A stretch of DNA of 64,000 nt. It comes from Thermoguttaceae bacterium (GTDB lineage: Bacteria > Planctomycetota > Planctomycetia > Pirellulales > Thermoguttaceae). The notes beneath the pieces were generated by a model. It was not told the DNA's origin. It ran no database searches and worked only from the letters and a program-made list of their open reading frames with translations. Position numbers and translations under genes: made by a program. Position 1 is the stretch's first letter; the number at the start of each line of letters is the position of its first letter. Where the stretch lies: assembly GCA_017434455.1 (NCBI GenBank), contig JAFRFG010000065.1, forward strand, positions 37,706 to 101,705. The letters run 5' to 3'. This document shows positions 34,238 to 41,875 of this stretch, piece by piece.

Positions 34238-35875
34238 ATGACGAAACACCGCGAAAAACAACCATCTCCCGGTTTCCGGCCGGCGCTTGCGCGTGTGACG
34301 CGGGCGGCCGTGGTTATTCTGGCGATCGTCTCTTTCACGCCGGCGGGGAAGATTTATGCCCAATGGGATCTGTTTCGCGCCCAGGGCGAAAAGATCGAGG
34401 CCGAGCCGAATCGCGAGTATTACCTGACCGATTCCGACGGTCTGTGGTTCATCATGGCGAAGAAGTTTTCGGGGCCGGACGCCCGGCGCAGCGCCAACCG
34501 CGTGGTCTACGAACTGAGAAAGCGCTATAAGCTCCCCGCCTATATCTTCAAGTACGATTCCGACCGCGAGGATCTTCAGAAGCTCGCCAAGGAGCGCCAT
34601 TCTTCCGCGGTCTACCGCTATCAGACCAATACGCCGTCGGAGTACGCCGTCTTGGTCGGGAGTTTCCCCTCGGCCGAGGACCCGAAGCTTCAGGAGACCC
34701 TGCTGAAGGTCAAGCGCAGCAAACTCGATTCGCTCAAGAACGACCGGGAGAGCCAGCGTTTGATCGCCGAGTACGAATACCTGGCCAAGAAAGACCGCGA
34801 GTACACCGGTTACGGCGCGCTGGGCGGGGCCCTGGCGGTCCCCAACCCCCTGATTCCGAAGGAATTTTTCGCGCAGAAGGGGGTGGTCGATCCGTTTACC
34901 GAGAAGATCAACTCCGATTCACCCTATAACCTCCTGAACAACAAGGCGCTCTATACGGTCCGAGTGGCGACCTTCGCCGGAAACGACTCGTACGCCAAAG
35001 ACTGGGACGATAAGCACAACCGTCTGGCGGAGGCCGGGATCAAAGCGGCCCTGTTGTGCGAGACGCTTCGAAAGAAAGGGATCGAGGCGTGGGAATTCCA
35101 CGATCACGACGCCAGTTTCGTCACCATCGGAAGTTTCGATTCCTACGGGACGAGCAATCCCGACGGGACGACCGAGATGAATCCGGAGATCTACCAGCTG
35201 ATCGAGCGCTACCGCGGCGAGCTGGTCGGTTCCGGGGGGCAGTTCAAGACGCACGCCATCAAGCTGACGATCGATAACCCGAAGTCGAAAGGGTTCAATA
35301 CCAACGCCAAGAAGATGGACGTGGAGCTGTCATTCGACCTGCAGCCGGTCATCATTATGGTCCCCCAGCGTCCGGGGAACGCCAAGCGGGCCCTGCAGTC
35401 GCAAAAGCGGCTCCAGCAAGAGCAGGAAAACGCCGAGATGATGCGTCTAAGCGAAACGCTGGCGTTTAACAACGCCGAGCAGTCGCGCCGATACGCCGAG
35501 ACGGCCCGCGCCAACGAGAAAGCGGAGGCCGAAGTACGGGCGGCGGAAGCCGAAGGGCGTGTGGCGGCCAATCAAACGGCGGGCAATCAAAGCATGGTTA
35601 ACCAAAGTGTGGCCAATCAAACCGCGGCTTATCCGAGCGCCGCCGGTCAAACCTCCGTGGCCTATCCGAGCGCCGCGGCCGGTACCGAGAAGACGTTCGC
35701 CCCGGCGGCGGCCGGCAGTGCTCCGGCACTGGCCAATGCCCAGCCGATGGCCGCGCCTCAGGCGGCCAATCCCCCGGCCGCGGCTAATCCCCAGGGGACA
35801 GCCGCGCCGCAGGGCGCTCGGACCTACGCGCCGTCGCGAGTCGCCGGCAGCAAGATGAGCGCCCCGACCTATTGA
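34238..35875 (+). CDS. Secreted SPOR-like protein with low-complexity tail
   Basis: A 545-residue protein started at the ATG at 34238, preceded by AAGAGGGG. Residues 1-42 are a signal peptide (ending AGKIYAQ). Three segments look like SPOR-type repeats: GLWFIMAKKFSGPDARRSAN (about 66-105), PSEYAVLVGSFPSAEDPKLQ (about 128-165) and ALYTVRVATFAGNDSYAKDW with FVTIGSFDSYGT (about 235-310). SPOR domains bind denuded peptidoglycan. The C-terminal 150 residues are coiled-coil then a Gln/Ala/Pro-rich tail with NQ and YPSAA repeats. I infer a cell-wall or periplasmic structural protein. The SPOR assignment is by pattern only. The end overlaps the convergent DUF151 gene by seven bases. Confidence 0.6.
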   Translation: MTKHREKQPSPGFRPALARVTRAAVVILAIVSFTPAGKIYAQWDLFRAQGEKIEAEPNREYYLTDSDGLWFIMAKKFSGPDARRSANRVVYELRKRYKLPAYIFKYDSDREDLQKLAKERHSSAVYRYQTNTPSEYAVLVGSFPSAEDPKLQETLLKVKRSKLDSLKNDRESQRLIAEYEYLAKKDREYTGYGALGGALAVPNPLIPKEFFAQKGVVDPFTEKINSDSPYNLLNNKALYTVRVATFAGNDSYAKDWDDKHNRLAEAGIKAALLCETLRKKGIEAWEFHDHDASFVTIGSFDSYGTSNPDGTTEMNPEIYQLIERYRGELVGSGGQFKTHAIKLTIDNPKSKGFNTNAKKMDVELSFDLQPVIIMVPQRPGNAKRALQSQKRLQQEQENAEMMRLSETLAFNNAEQSRRYAETARANEKAEAEVRAAEAEGRVAANQTAGNQSMVNQSVANQTAAYPSAAGQTSVAYPSAAAGTEKTFAPAAAGSAPALANAQPMAAPQAANPPAAANPQGTAAPQGARTYAPSRVAGSKMSAPTY

Positions 35876-36294
35876 TCGGTTTCGGCCTCTGAGTCAGAAG
35901 GATCGCCGCCGAAGAGCTCCTCCGCGACAAAGATAGGCAGCGGAGGAGCTTCGGTGAAGGCCAAGATCAGCGCGTCGCTGGGGCGTGTGTCGAGAAGCGT
36001 TTCTTCCCCGCCGCGGTCAATAAGAAGTTCGGCGAGGTAAACCCCATGCTCTTCCCGAACGATCCGAACCTCCTTCGCTTCGGCGCCGAGGGTTCGGATC
36101 ACTTGCGCGAGAAGATCGTGCGTGAGGGGACGTGTGCCGGAAATCCCCCTCACACGCCGGTCCAGCAGCGCGGCCTCGTAGGGAGCGATGGTGATGGTCA
36201 ATTCCCGCTGACCGCCTTTTTCTCTCAGGAAGACGGCCTGGTGCGTGTTGAATTCACAGATGACTACCCGGGCCAGCTCGACTTGTACTCTCAC
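35869..36294 (-). CDS. Bifunctional nuclease family protein (DUF151)
   Basis: A 141-residue protein with the DUF151/BFN signature: LLDTRPSDALILAFTEAPPL followed by PIFVAEELF. The opening (RVQVELARVVICEFNTHQAV) gives the usual first strands. Family members have been described as nucleases with RNase and DNase activity; the cellular role in bacteria is not well established. Full length for the family, acidic C-terminal tail. It is convergent with the SPOR-like gene and divergent from the uridylyltransferase gene. Confidence 0.88.
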   Translation of the reverse strand: MRVQVELARVVICEFNTHQAVFLREKGGQRELTITIAPYEAALLDRRVRGISGTRPLTHDLLAQVIRTLGAEAKEVRIVREEHGVYLAELLIDRGGEETLLDTRPSDALILAFTEAPPLPIFVAEELFGGDPSDSEAETDQ

Positions 36295-36463
36295 GTAAGT
36301 TTCTCCCTAACATCTAAGGGCTTTGACGCGCGGGGACGAAATGCCTTGCCGCGGGTGACAAAAAGATTATACTGGTAAAAAATCCGATGGGCAACGCGCC
36401 CAAAAGTCTGTTCCGATCGGTGTGGAACCCCATATCTTCATTCATAAGGACAACTGATTTTCT

Positions 36464-37222
36464 ATGACCAGACGCGCGATTGTTCTTGCCGCGGGGAAGG
36501 GGACCCGAATGAAGTCCGACCTTCCCAAGGTTCTCTACCCGGTGGCCGGCCGTCCTATCATCGACTATGTTCTCGACGCCCTGGCTGAGGCCGGCGTGAC
36601 CGAAATCGTTGTTGTTGTCGGTTACCGGGGAGACGAAGTGCGCCGCAGTTTGGCCGGCCGGGTGAACATTCGTTTTGTCGAGCAGACGGCGCTGCTGGGA
36701 ACCGGCCACGCGGTGATGTGCTGTCGGCCGGCTCTGGCCGATGTTACCGGGCCGATCTTTGTCATCGCCGGCGATTCGCCGATGCTCCGCGGCGATTCGG
36801 TGAAGGCGCTTTTCGACGAGTACGACCGGCGGCAGAAAGCCGGTCAGCCGGCCAGCGCGGTTTTGGGAACGGTCTCGAAAGAAAACCCCTTTGGCATGGG
36901 GCGGATTCTGCGCGACGCGGAGGGGAACTTCCTCGGGATTGTCGAGGAACGCGACGCCACGCCGCAGCAAAAGGCGATCACCGAGATCAATATGAGCTAC
37001 TATGTCTTCGACGCGGCCGACCTGTTCCGGGCGCTGGATCAGGTGACGACCGACAACGCGCAGGGGGAATACTACATCACCGACGTCCCGGCGATTTTGC
37101 GCAAGGAGGGGAAGCGGGTCGAGGCGCTGAAGGTGCTTTCGCCGGAGGAGTGCCTGGGGGTAAACACCACCGAGGACGCCGCGCGGGTGGAGGAAGAGCT
37201 CCTAAAGCGTCCGCGCGGCTGA
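36464..37222 (+). CDS. GlmU-type uridylyltransferase domain, stand-alone
   Basis: A 252-residue nucleotidyltransferase similar to the N-terminal half of GlmU, which makes UDP-GlcNAc from GlcNAc-1-phosphate and UTP. Motifs are VLAAGKGTRMKSDLPKVLYP, TALLGTGHAVMC, VIAGDSPML, then GIVEERDATPQQKAITEINM and NAQGEYYITDVP. All sugar-nucleotide contacts of GlmU are present. The left-handed beta-helix acetyltransferase domain of bifunctional GlmU (about 200 residues) is missing, and no second gene for it is adjacent. So it may work as a single-function UDP-sugar pyrophosphorylase or use another acetyltransferase. AAGGA is 12 bases before the ATG. Confidence 0.85.
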   Translation: MTRRAIVLAAGKGTRMKSDLPKVLYPVAGRPIIDYVLDALAEAGVTEIVVVVGYRGDEVRRSLAGRVNIRFVEQTALLGTGHAVMCCRPALADVTGPIFVIAGDSPMLRGDSVKALFDEYDRRQKAGQPASAVLGTVSKENPFGMGRILRDAEGNFLGIVEERDATPQQKAITEINMSYYVFDAADLFRALDQVTTDNAQGEYYITDVPAILRKEGKRVEALKVLSPEECLGVNTTEDAARVEEELLKRPRG

Positions 37223-37235
37223 CGCGGAGCGCTGT

Positions 37236-37475
37236 TTAGTGGTCGTGCGGGCAGTGGTGGCAGCCGCAGCCCGGGGAGCATTGGTGGGGCGTGTGCCCGG
37301 TCCCGGAGGCGGCTGGGCAGGGAGTGCTGCTGCCGGTGACGTGGCCGGCCGGGGCGCTCATATGACGGATGAGCTTTTTGCTTCCGCACTCGGGGCAGGC
37401 AGGGGCCTGGCTGCCGCGGATGAGCAATTCAAACTCGGCCTGGCATTTGGCGCAGCGATATTCGTAAACAGGCAT
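37236..37475 (-). CDS. FmdB-family zinc ribbon protein with His/Cys tail
   Basis: A 79-residue protein from the ATG at 37475 with GGAG upstream. The FmdB-type zinc ribbon opens PVYEYRCAKCQAEFEL and closes with PACPECGSKKLIRHMSAPAG, giving two CxxC pairs that bind one zinc. The family is described as putative regulators but the role is unknown. The tail beyond residue 55 is unusual: GTGHTPHQCSPGCGCHHCPH and a final DH, rich in Cys and His and likely to bind more metal. It is convergent with the uridylyltransferase gene (13-base gap). Confidence 0.85.
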   Translation of the reverse strand: MPVYEYRCAKCQAEFELLIRGSQAPACPECGSKKLIRHMSAPAGHVTGSSTPCPAASGTGHTPHQCSPGCGCHHCPHDH

Positions 37476-37593
37476 CTTGGCAAATCTCCTTTCGTGCACA
37501 GATGCCCTAAGTATATCCCCGCTCGGCGTAAAGAGAAGAAATCCCTCCCGCGGATTTCCTCACCGGCGGGAAGACTCCCCCGGATGAACTCCC

Positions 37594-37622
37594 TTGTCGA
37601 AATATCTTTGGGAAGGTAAAAT
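37594..37622 (+). promoter_or_regulatory. Sigma-70-type promoter candidate for yajC-secDF
   Basis: TTGTCG (37594-37599) and TAAAAT (37617-37622) are separated by 17 bases. The leader to yajC would be about 145 bases; it contains a 13-codon open frame (37621 on) that I do not call a gene. Confidence 0.42.
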
Positions 37623-37774
37623 GAAAACTTTAATGTATGAAGTGGGAGTATCTCTCACGTAAAACCCGCGTGCTGTTTTGGTCCCTTTCGGCCGAAACCG
37701 CGCAGGCGTGGTTTTCGTCCCACAATCGCCGCGGATCAAAAAATCCGCCGACACAACCTTCACTTGGGTGAATT

Positions 37775-38179
37775 ATGCCGCTCTGCACGCTGATAACACT
37801 TCTGGCTCAGGCCGAAAGCGCCGCGCCATCGACCCCCGGCAAACCGGCCGGGGCGGTCAACATGATGTTCATGATCTTCATGGTCCTTATCGCGATGTAT
37901 CTCCTTTTCGTTCTTCCGAAGAAGAGTCAGGCGAAGCAGACACAGAAGATGATCGACTCGCTGAATAAGAACGATCGCGTGATGACCAACTGCGGCATCA
38001 TCGGTTTGGTTCACAGTATCGACAAAGAAGCGGGTGAAATCGTCCTGAAGGTCGATGAGTCCAACAATACCAAAATCCGCTTTTCCATCGGTGCCGTCTA
38101 CTATGTCTTCCGCGATAAAGACGAAAAGGCGGACGACAAGGCCGCTAAACCGGCGGGCAAAGAGAATGACAAGGCGTAG
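37775..38179 (+). CDS. yajC: Preprotein translocase subunit YajC
   Basis: A 134-residue single-span inner-membrane protein. Residues 28-48 (VNMMFMIFMVLIAMYLLFVL) form the span, followed at once by the basic PKKSQAKQTQKMIDSL, the YajC signature, and then NDRVMTNCGIIGLVHSID. YajC associates with SecDF and YidC to support protein export. The next gene is secDF, 67 bases on, a classic pairing. No clear ribosome site is visible. The charged C-terminal tail (KDEKADDKAAKPAG) is longer than in Escherichia coli. Confidence 0.93.
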   Translation: MPLCTLITLLAQAESAAPSTPGKPAGAVNMMFMIFMVLIAMYLLFVLPKKSQAKQTQKMIDSLNKNDRVMTNCGIIGLVHSIDKEAGEIVLKVDESNNTKIRFSIGAVYYVFRDKDEKADDKAAKPAGKENDKA

Positions 38180-38246
38180 GTTTTCCGCGCCGGCTCCACA
38201 ATATACAAGTACTCTCCATTAAGGAACAACGTTAGGAAAATCCCCG

Positions 38247-41200
38247 ATGTCTACAGGAAGTCTCTTGAAGAAGATTTCGCTGGCAGGGTTCTTCGCCCTG
38301 TCGATCCTTATGTTCACTATGGTTCCGGCCGCGCTTTCTTTGGCCGATGACGCCGCGGGCGACGCCCCGGCAGCGCAGGCCGCTGCCGAAGATACGGCCG
38401 CCCCGGCCGCGCCGGCCGAGACCCCCGCCGCCGATACAGCCGCCGATACAGCTGCCGATACAGCCGCCCCGGCCGGTGATGCCGCGACCGATGAAGCCCC
38501 GGCCGATGCGGCCGCCGACAACTCGGTGACGGTCAGCGCCGTCGATACGGTCGCGGTGGAGCCGACCGACGCCGGCGCGCAGAATTCCGCCAAGGGGCTC
38601 CTCACCGTTGGGGTTGTCATTGGGATTCTCGTTATCTCCTGGCTGCTGTCGGTCCTCTTCGAGAAGTGGTGGAAGGTTCCCGAGTCCCAGACTCGTTACT
38701 TTATCGTCTTGGTCTGCTTTCTTCTGGCGCTGGTTTCGACCATCACGGGCCTGAAGCAGCACCGCGCCAACTTGGGGATCGACCTTCGCGGCGGATCGAT
38801 TTTGGTCTACGGGGTGACCCCCAACGCCATCGAGGGGGAAGAGGCCAAAGCGACCGTCTCGAACCAGGAGATGACCGAGCTGAAAAACGCCCTAAGCCGT
38901 CGTATCAACCCGGCGGGGGTCAAAGAGATCGCCATCCAAGAACTGGGCGACAACTCCGAAGTCAAAATTACCATTCCCGAGGCCGACGAGGCCGAAGTGG
39001 CTCGGACCGAGCGTATCGTTAACTCTTCCGGTCAGCTGAAATTCCGGATTCTCGCCTCCAGCGACTCGCAGGATGAGCGGGAGCTGATCGAGAAGGCGAC
39101 CAGCAGCGAGTACAAGACGCTGCACGATATCCGCCTGGCCGACCCGATCGGGAAAGACCGCAATATCATCGGCGGCACCTGGATTCCGATCGATCCGACT
39201 CAGATCGGCGACATCTCCCGTCTTCCGGGGGTCGTTATTCGCGAGGCCCCCGAGGTCTCCGAGGCGGCCAAGGCCGAGGGGCAGAGCAAGTCTTACGAGG
39301 CGTTGGGGCTGGAACTGACCGAACTGTACAACGTCGGCGGCGGCCATATGGAATCGGTCCGTGAGGGGATCGGCGACCGCGGTCAGCCCGAGGTTCGTTT
39401 CACGATGAACTCCGAGGGGGCCGAGCGTATGCGTCATCTCACCGACCGTTACCGCGCCGGCGCCGAGCGCGCCCGCGGTCGTCAGATGGCGATCGTCTTA
39501 AATGACAGCATCTACTCCGCCCCCGAGATCCGCGCGACGATCGACCGCAACGGCGTGATCAACCTCGGCGGCGATAATATGTCCGTCGAAAGCCGCGAGC
39601 GTATCCAAAAGGATGTCCGCGACCTGATCAGCGTCATGAACGCCGGTGTTCTCCCGGCGAAACTCTCGGATCACCCCGTGACCAAGATGGTGACCGGGCC
39701 GACCTTGGGTGAGGATACGATCAAAAAGGGTAAGGACTCGATCCTCTACGGCGGTATCTTGGTTCTGGTCTTCATGATCGCCTACTACGGTTTCGCCGGC
39801 TGCGTCGCCAGTTTCGCGGTCTTGATGAACCTTTTGCTGATCATGGCGGTGATGCTGGGGCTGCGCGCGGCCTTCACCCTCCCCGGTCTGGCCGGTTTGG
39901 TTTTGACCGTCGGTATGGCGGTCGACGCGAACGTTCTTATCTTCGAGCGTATCAAAGAAGAACTTGGCGGCGGTGCCACGCTGAAGATGGCGATCACCAA
40001 CGGTTTCAATCGGGCCTTTACCGCGATTTTCGACTCGAACATCACGACGATGATCACGGCGGTCATCCTCTATGTGGTCGGTACCGACCAGGTCAAGGGG
40101 TTTGCCGTAACGCTCTTCTTCGGCGTGGCGTTCTCGATGTTCACCGCGACCTACGTCTCGCGTCTGATCTTCGAGACCTGTGAGCGTCAAAACTGGATCG
40201 GCAAGCGTTGTGTCTACCCGATTCTCCCGGGCTTGAAGCCGTTCTCCAAGACGAACATCGACTTCGTCAGCAAGCAGAAGACGGTCTTTTCGATCGCCCT
40301 GGTCTTTATCGCTATTGGTGTCCTCGCGGTGATCGCCCGCGGCAAGGGTATCTTCGACATCGACTTTGTCGGCGGCGTTGAAGTCCAAGCGATCTTTGAC
40401 GAGCCGCAGCAAATCGGTGATATCCGTGCCAAACTCAGCGAACTGCCCGACCTGTCGGTCAGCAATATCTCGCTGTCGAAAGACCGCAACGGCAACGAAG
40501 TTCCCGATAACTGCTGCTTCACGATCAGCACTTCGTGCCCGGTCGGTGTCGATGCCGAAGAGTATCGTCTGACGGTCGAGAATATACTCCACGACTCCTT
40601 TGGCGAGGCGCTGCGTCATATCGTGATGACCGCCGGCGACGTCCAGGATCATTCGACCGAGCATATCGCCGGTGAGGATGTCACCAAGGTCACCGTCGGT
40701 TTGACGGTCGATCCGCCGGTCGCCCGCGAAGTGGTGACCGGTTACTTCGACGATATCAAGGCCGATTTCCTCCAGAGCAAGGGAGTCGATGAGCTCCAGC
40801 TCGAAGCCGTCGGCCACAACGACCCGGCCGAGCGCGATCTTCCGTTCTCCGACTGGAGTATCGCCTTCCAGACCGACGACGAGCAGCTGGCCAAAGATTT
40901 TGTTCAGGCGGCGGCCGACACGATGACCGGGCGCTCGACCTTCGAGTCTTCGCAGACGATCGGAAGCTCGGTGGCCAGTTACGCCCGTATCCAGGGGATC
41001 CTGGCGATTCTCGGCAGCTTGGTCTGCATCATCCTCTACATCTGGTTCCGGTTCAAGCGGGCGGTCTTCGGTATCGCCGCGGTCTTGGCTCTGTGCCACG
41101 ACGTTCTGGTGACCTTGGGCCTGATTGCGCTGAGCCGCTGGCTGGCGCCGATTTTGGGCTTCGCCGGCGTGAGTGAGTTCAAGATTGGTCTTTCGACGGT

Positions 41201-41513
41201 CGCCGCCTTCCTGACGATCATCGGTTACTCGCTCAACGATACGATCGTTCTGTTCGACCGTATGCGTGAGATCTGCGGCCGTAACCAGCCGCTGGACAGC
41301 GCCGTGGTCAATAAGGCGGTCAACCAGACCCTCTCGCGTACAATCCTCACCTCGCTGACGACCTTGTTCGTCGCGCTGGTCCTCTACTTCTTCGGCGGCG
41401 GCGGAATCCACACGTTCGCCTTCGCGATGAGCGTCGGTGTCCTCACCGGTACGTTCAGCTCGATCTTCATCGCCTCGCCGCTGATTCTGTGGATGGTCCG
41501 TTCGAAGAATTAA
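38247..41513 (+). CDS. secDF: Protein translocase SecD-SecF fusion with N-terminal extension
   Basis: A 1,088-residue inner-membrane protein that uses the proton gradient to pull exported proteins out of the Sec channel. After AGGAAAA the ATG leads into an apparent signal/anchor (residues 8-31), then an Ala/Asp/Pro-rich stretch of about 80 residues (32-110, with the repeat DTAADTAADTAA), an extra span (118-138) and only then the normal first SecD span (150-168) and LGIDLRGG. The SecD part ends in the six-span region with GLVLTVGMAVDANVLIFERI. The SecF part starts around KPFSKTNIDFVSKQK and has FDIDFVGGVEVQ and IGYSLNDTIVLFDRMREI. All known conserved motifs are present. The N-terminal extension is unusual compared with Escherichia coli. 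A strong terminator follows. Confidence 0.94.
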   Translation: MSTGSLLKKISLAGFFALSILMFTMVPAALSLADDAAGDAPAAQAAAEDTAAPAAPAETPAADTAADTAADTAAPAGDAATDEAPADAAADNSVTVSAVDTVAVEPTDAGAQNSAKGLLTVGVVIGILVISWLLSVLFEKWWKVPESQTRYFIVLVCFLLALVSTITGLKQHRANLGIDLRGGSILVYGVTPNAIEGEEAKATVSNQEMTELKNALSRRINPAGVKEIAIQELGDNSEVKITIPEADEAEVARTERIVNSSGQLKFRILASSDSQDERELIEKATSSEYKTLHDIRLADPIGKDRNIIGGTWIPIDPTQIGDISRLPGVVIREAPEVSEAAKAEGQSKSYEALGLELTELYNVGGGHMESVREGIGDRGQPEVRFTMNSEGAERMRHLTDRYRAGAERARGRQMAIVLNDSIYSAPEIRATIDRNGVINLGGDNMSVESRERIQKDVRDLISVMNAGVLPAKLSDHPVTKMVTGPTLGEDTIKKGKDSILYGGILVLVFMIAYYGFAGCVASFAVLMNLLLIMAVMLGLRAAFTLPGLAGLVLTVGMAVDANVLIFERIKEELGGGATLKMAITNGFNRAFTAIFDSNITTMITAVILYVVGTDQVKGFAVTLFFGVAFSMFTATYVSRLIFETCERQNWIGKRCVYPILPGLKPFSKTNIDFVSKQKTVFSIALVFIAIGVLAVIARGKGIFDIDFVGGVEVQAIFDEPQQIGDIRAKLSELPDLSVSNISLSKDRNGNEVPDNCCFTISTSCPVGVDAEEYRLTVENILHDSFGEALRHIVMTAGDVQDHSTEHIAGEDVTKVTVGLTVDPPVAREVVTGYFDDIKADFLQSKGVDELQLEAVGHNDPAERDLPFSDWSIAFQTDDEQLAKDFVQAAADTMTGRSTFESSQTIGSSVASYARIQGILAILGSLVCIILYIWFRFKRAVFGIAAVLALCHDVLVTLGLIALSRWLAPILGFAGVSEFKIGLSTVAAFLTIIGYSLNDTIVLFDRMREICGRNQPLDSAVVNKAVNQTLSRTILTSLTTLFVALVLYFFGGGGIHTFAFAMSVGVLTGTFSSIFIASPLILWMVRSKN
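38433..38468 (+). repeat. Short 12-base tandem repeats in the secDF N-terminal linker
   Basis: About three near-identical copies of a 12-base unit (GCCGATACAGCC-type) code for ADTAADTAADTAA in the low-complexity linker of SecDF. Copy number could vary without frameshift. Confidence 0.6.
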
Positions 41514-41875
41514 GAACGGTACCCGGCACGGTACGGTTAGGAAGAGAAAAAAGGCGCTTTACAGGCGCCTTTTTTCTTTTGGGCGGGCCCGCGCGCTGTT
41601 CTTTGTGTACTGATTTAAGCGTCTTGTTCAACGATTCGGCTTTGGAATAGTCCGATTGTATCGATTTTGCCGGCTTGACCGCTCGTATCGGCGAAAAATC
41701 AGGATCGATTTATCGATTTTGATTGAAGTTTGGCACGCATCCAATTAGTATAGGAATTGGGTACCTCTATGTCCGTTTGGGGCGGCTGTTGCCGCGATCT
41801 CGGCCGAGGTATGGGAGGAAAGCCCAAGGTGGTTTCAACAGACCGTCTTTAACCAAGGATACGGACGGAAAGGTC
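41514..41875. other. Intergenic region after secDF
   Basis: This 362-base gap has the secDF terminator at its left end. Further right, three copies of ATCGATTT lie at 41660, 41704 and 41712, and a weak promoter candidate follows (TTGAAG at 41723-41728, TAGTAT at 41746-41751, spacer 17). I see no gene in it, though the downstream frame remains open back to 41723. Confidence 0.4.
41547..41576 (+). terminator. Rho-independent terminator after secDF
   Basis: AAGGCGC (41551-41557) pairs with GCGCCTT (41565-41571) around a seven-base loop, followed by a T-run. An A-run precedes it, so it may also work in reverse. Confidence 0.82.

Noticed and set aside
37621..37665. A 13-codon leader peptide frame before yajC
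   Set aside because: Too short, no ribosome site, and no attenuator-like structure could be supported.
39498..41411. A 637-codon minus-strand frame opposite secDF
   Set aside because: It is the antisense shadow of a well-supported secDF gene.
41726..41748. Sigma-54 promoter (TGGCAC element) upstream of the LysM-like protein
   Set aside because: TGGCAC is present but no TTGC[AT] follows at the required spacing.
41723..41875. Extension of the LysM-like protein to an ATG at 41723
   Set aside because: The ATG at 41876 has a good ribosome site and starts directly before the membrane span; the extension shows no features and covers the candidate promoter.
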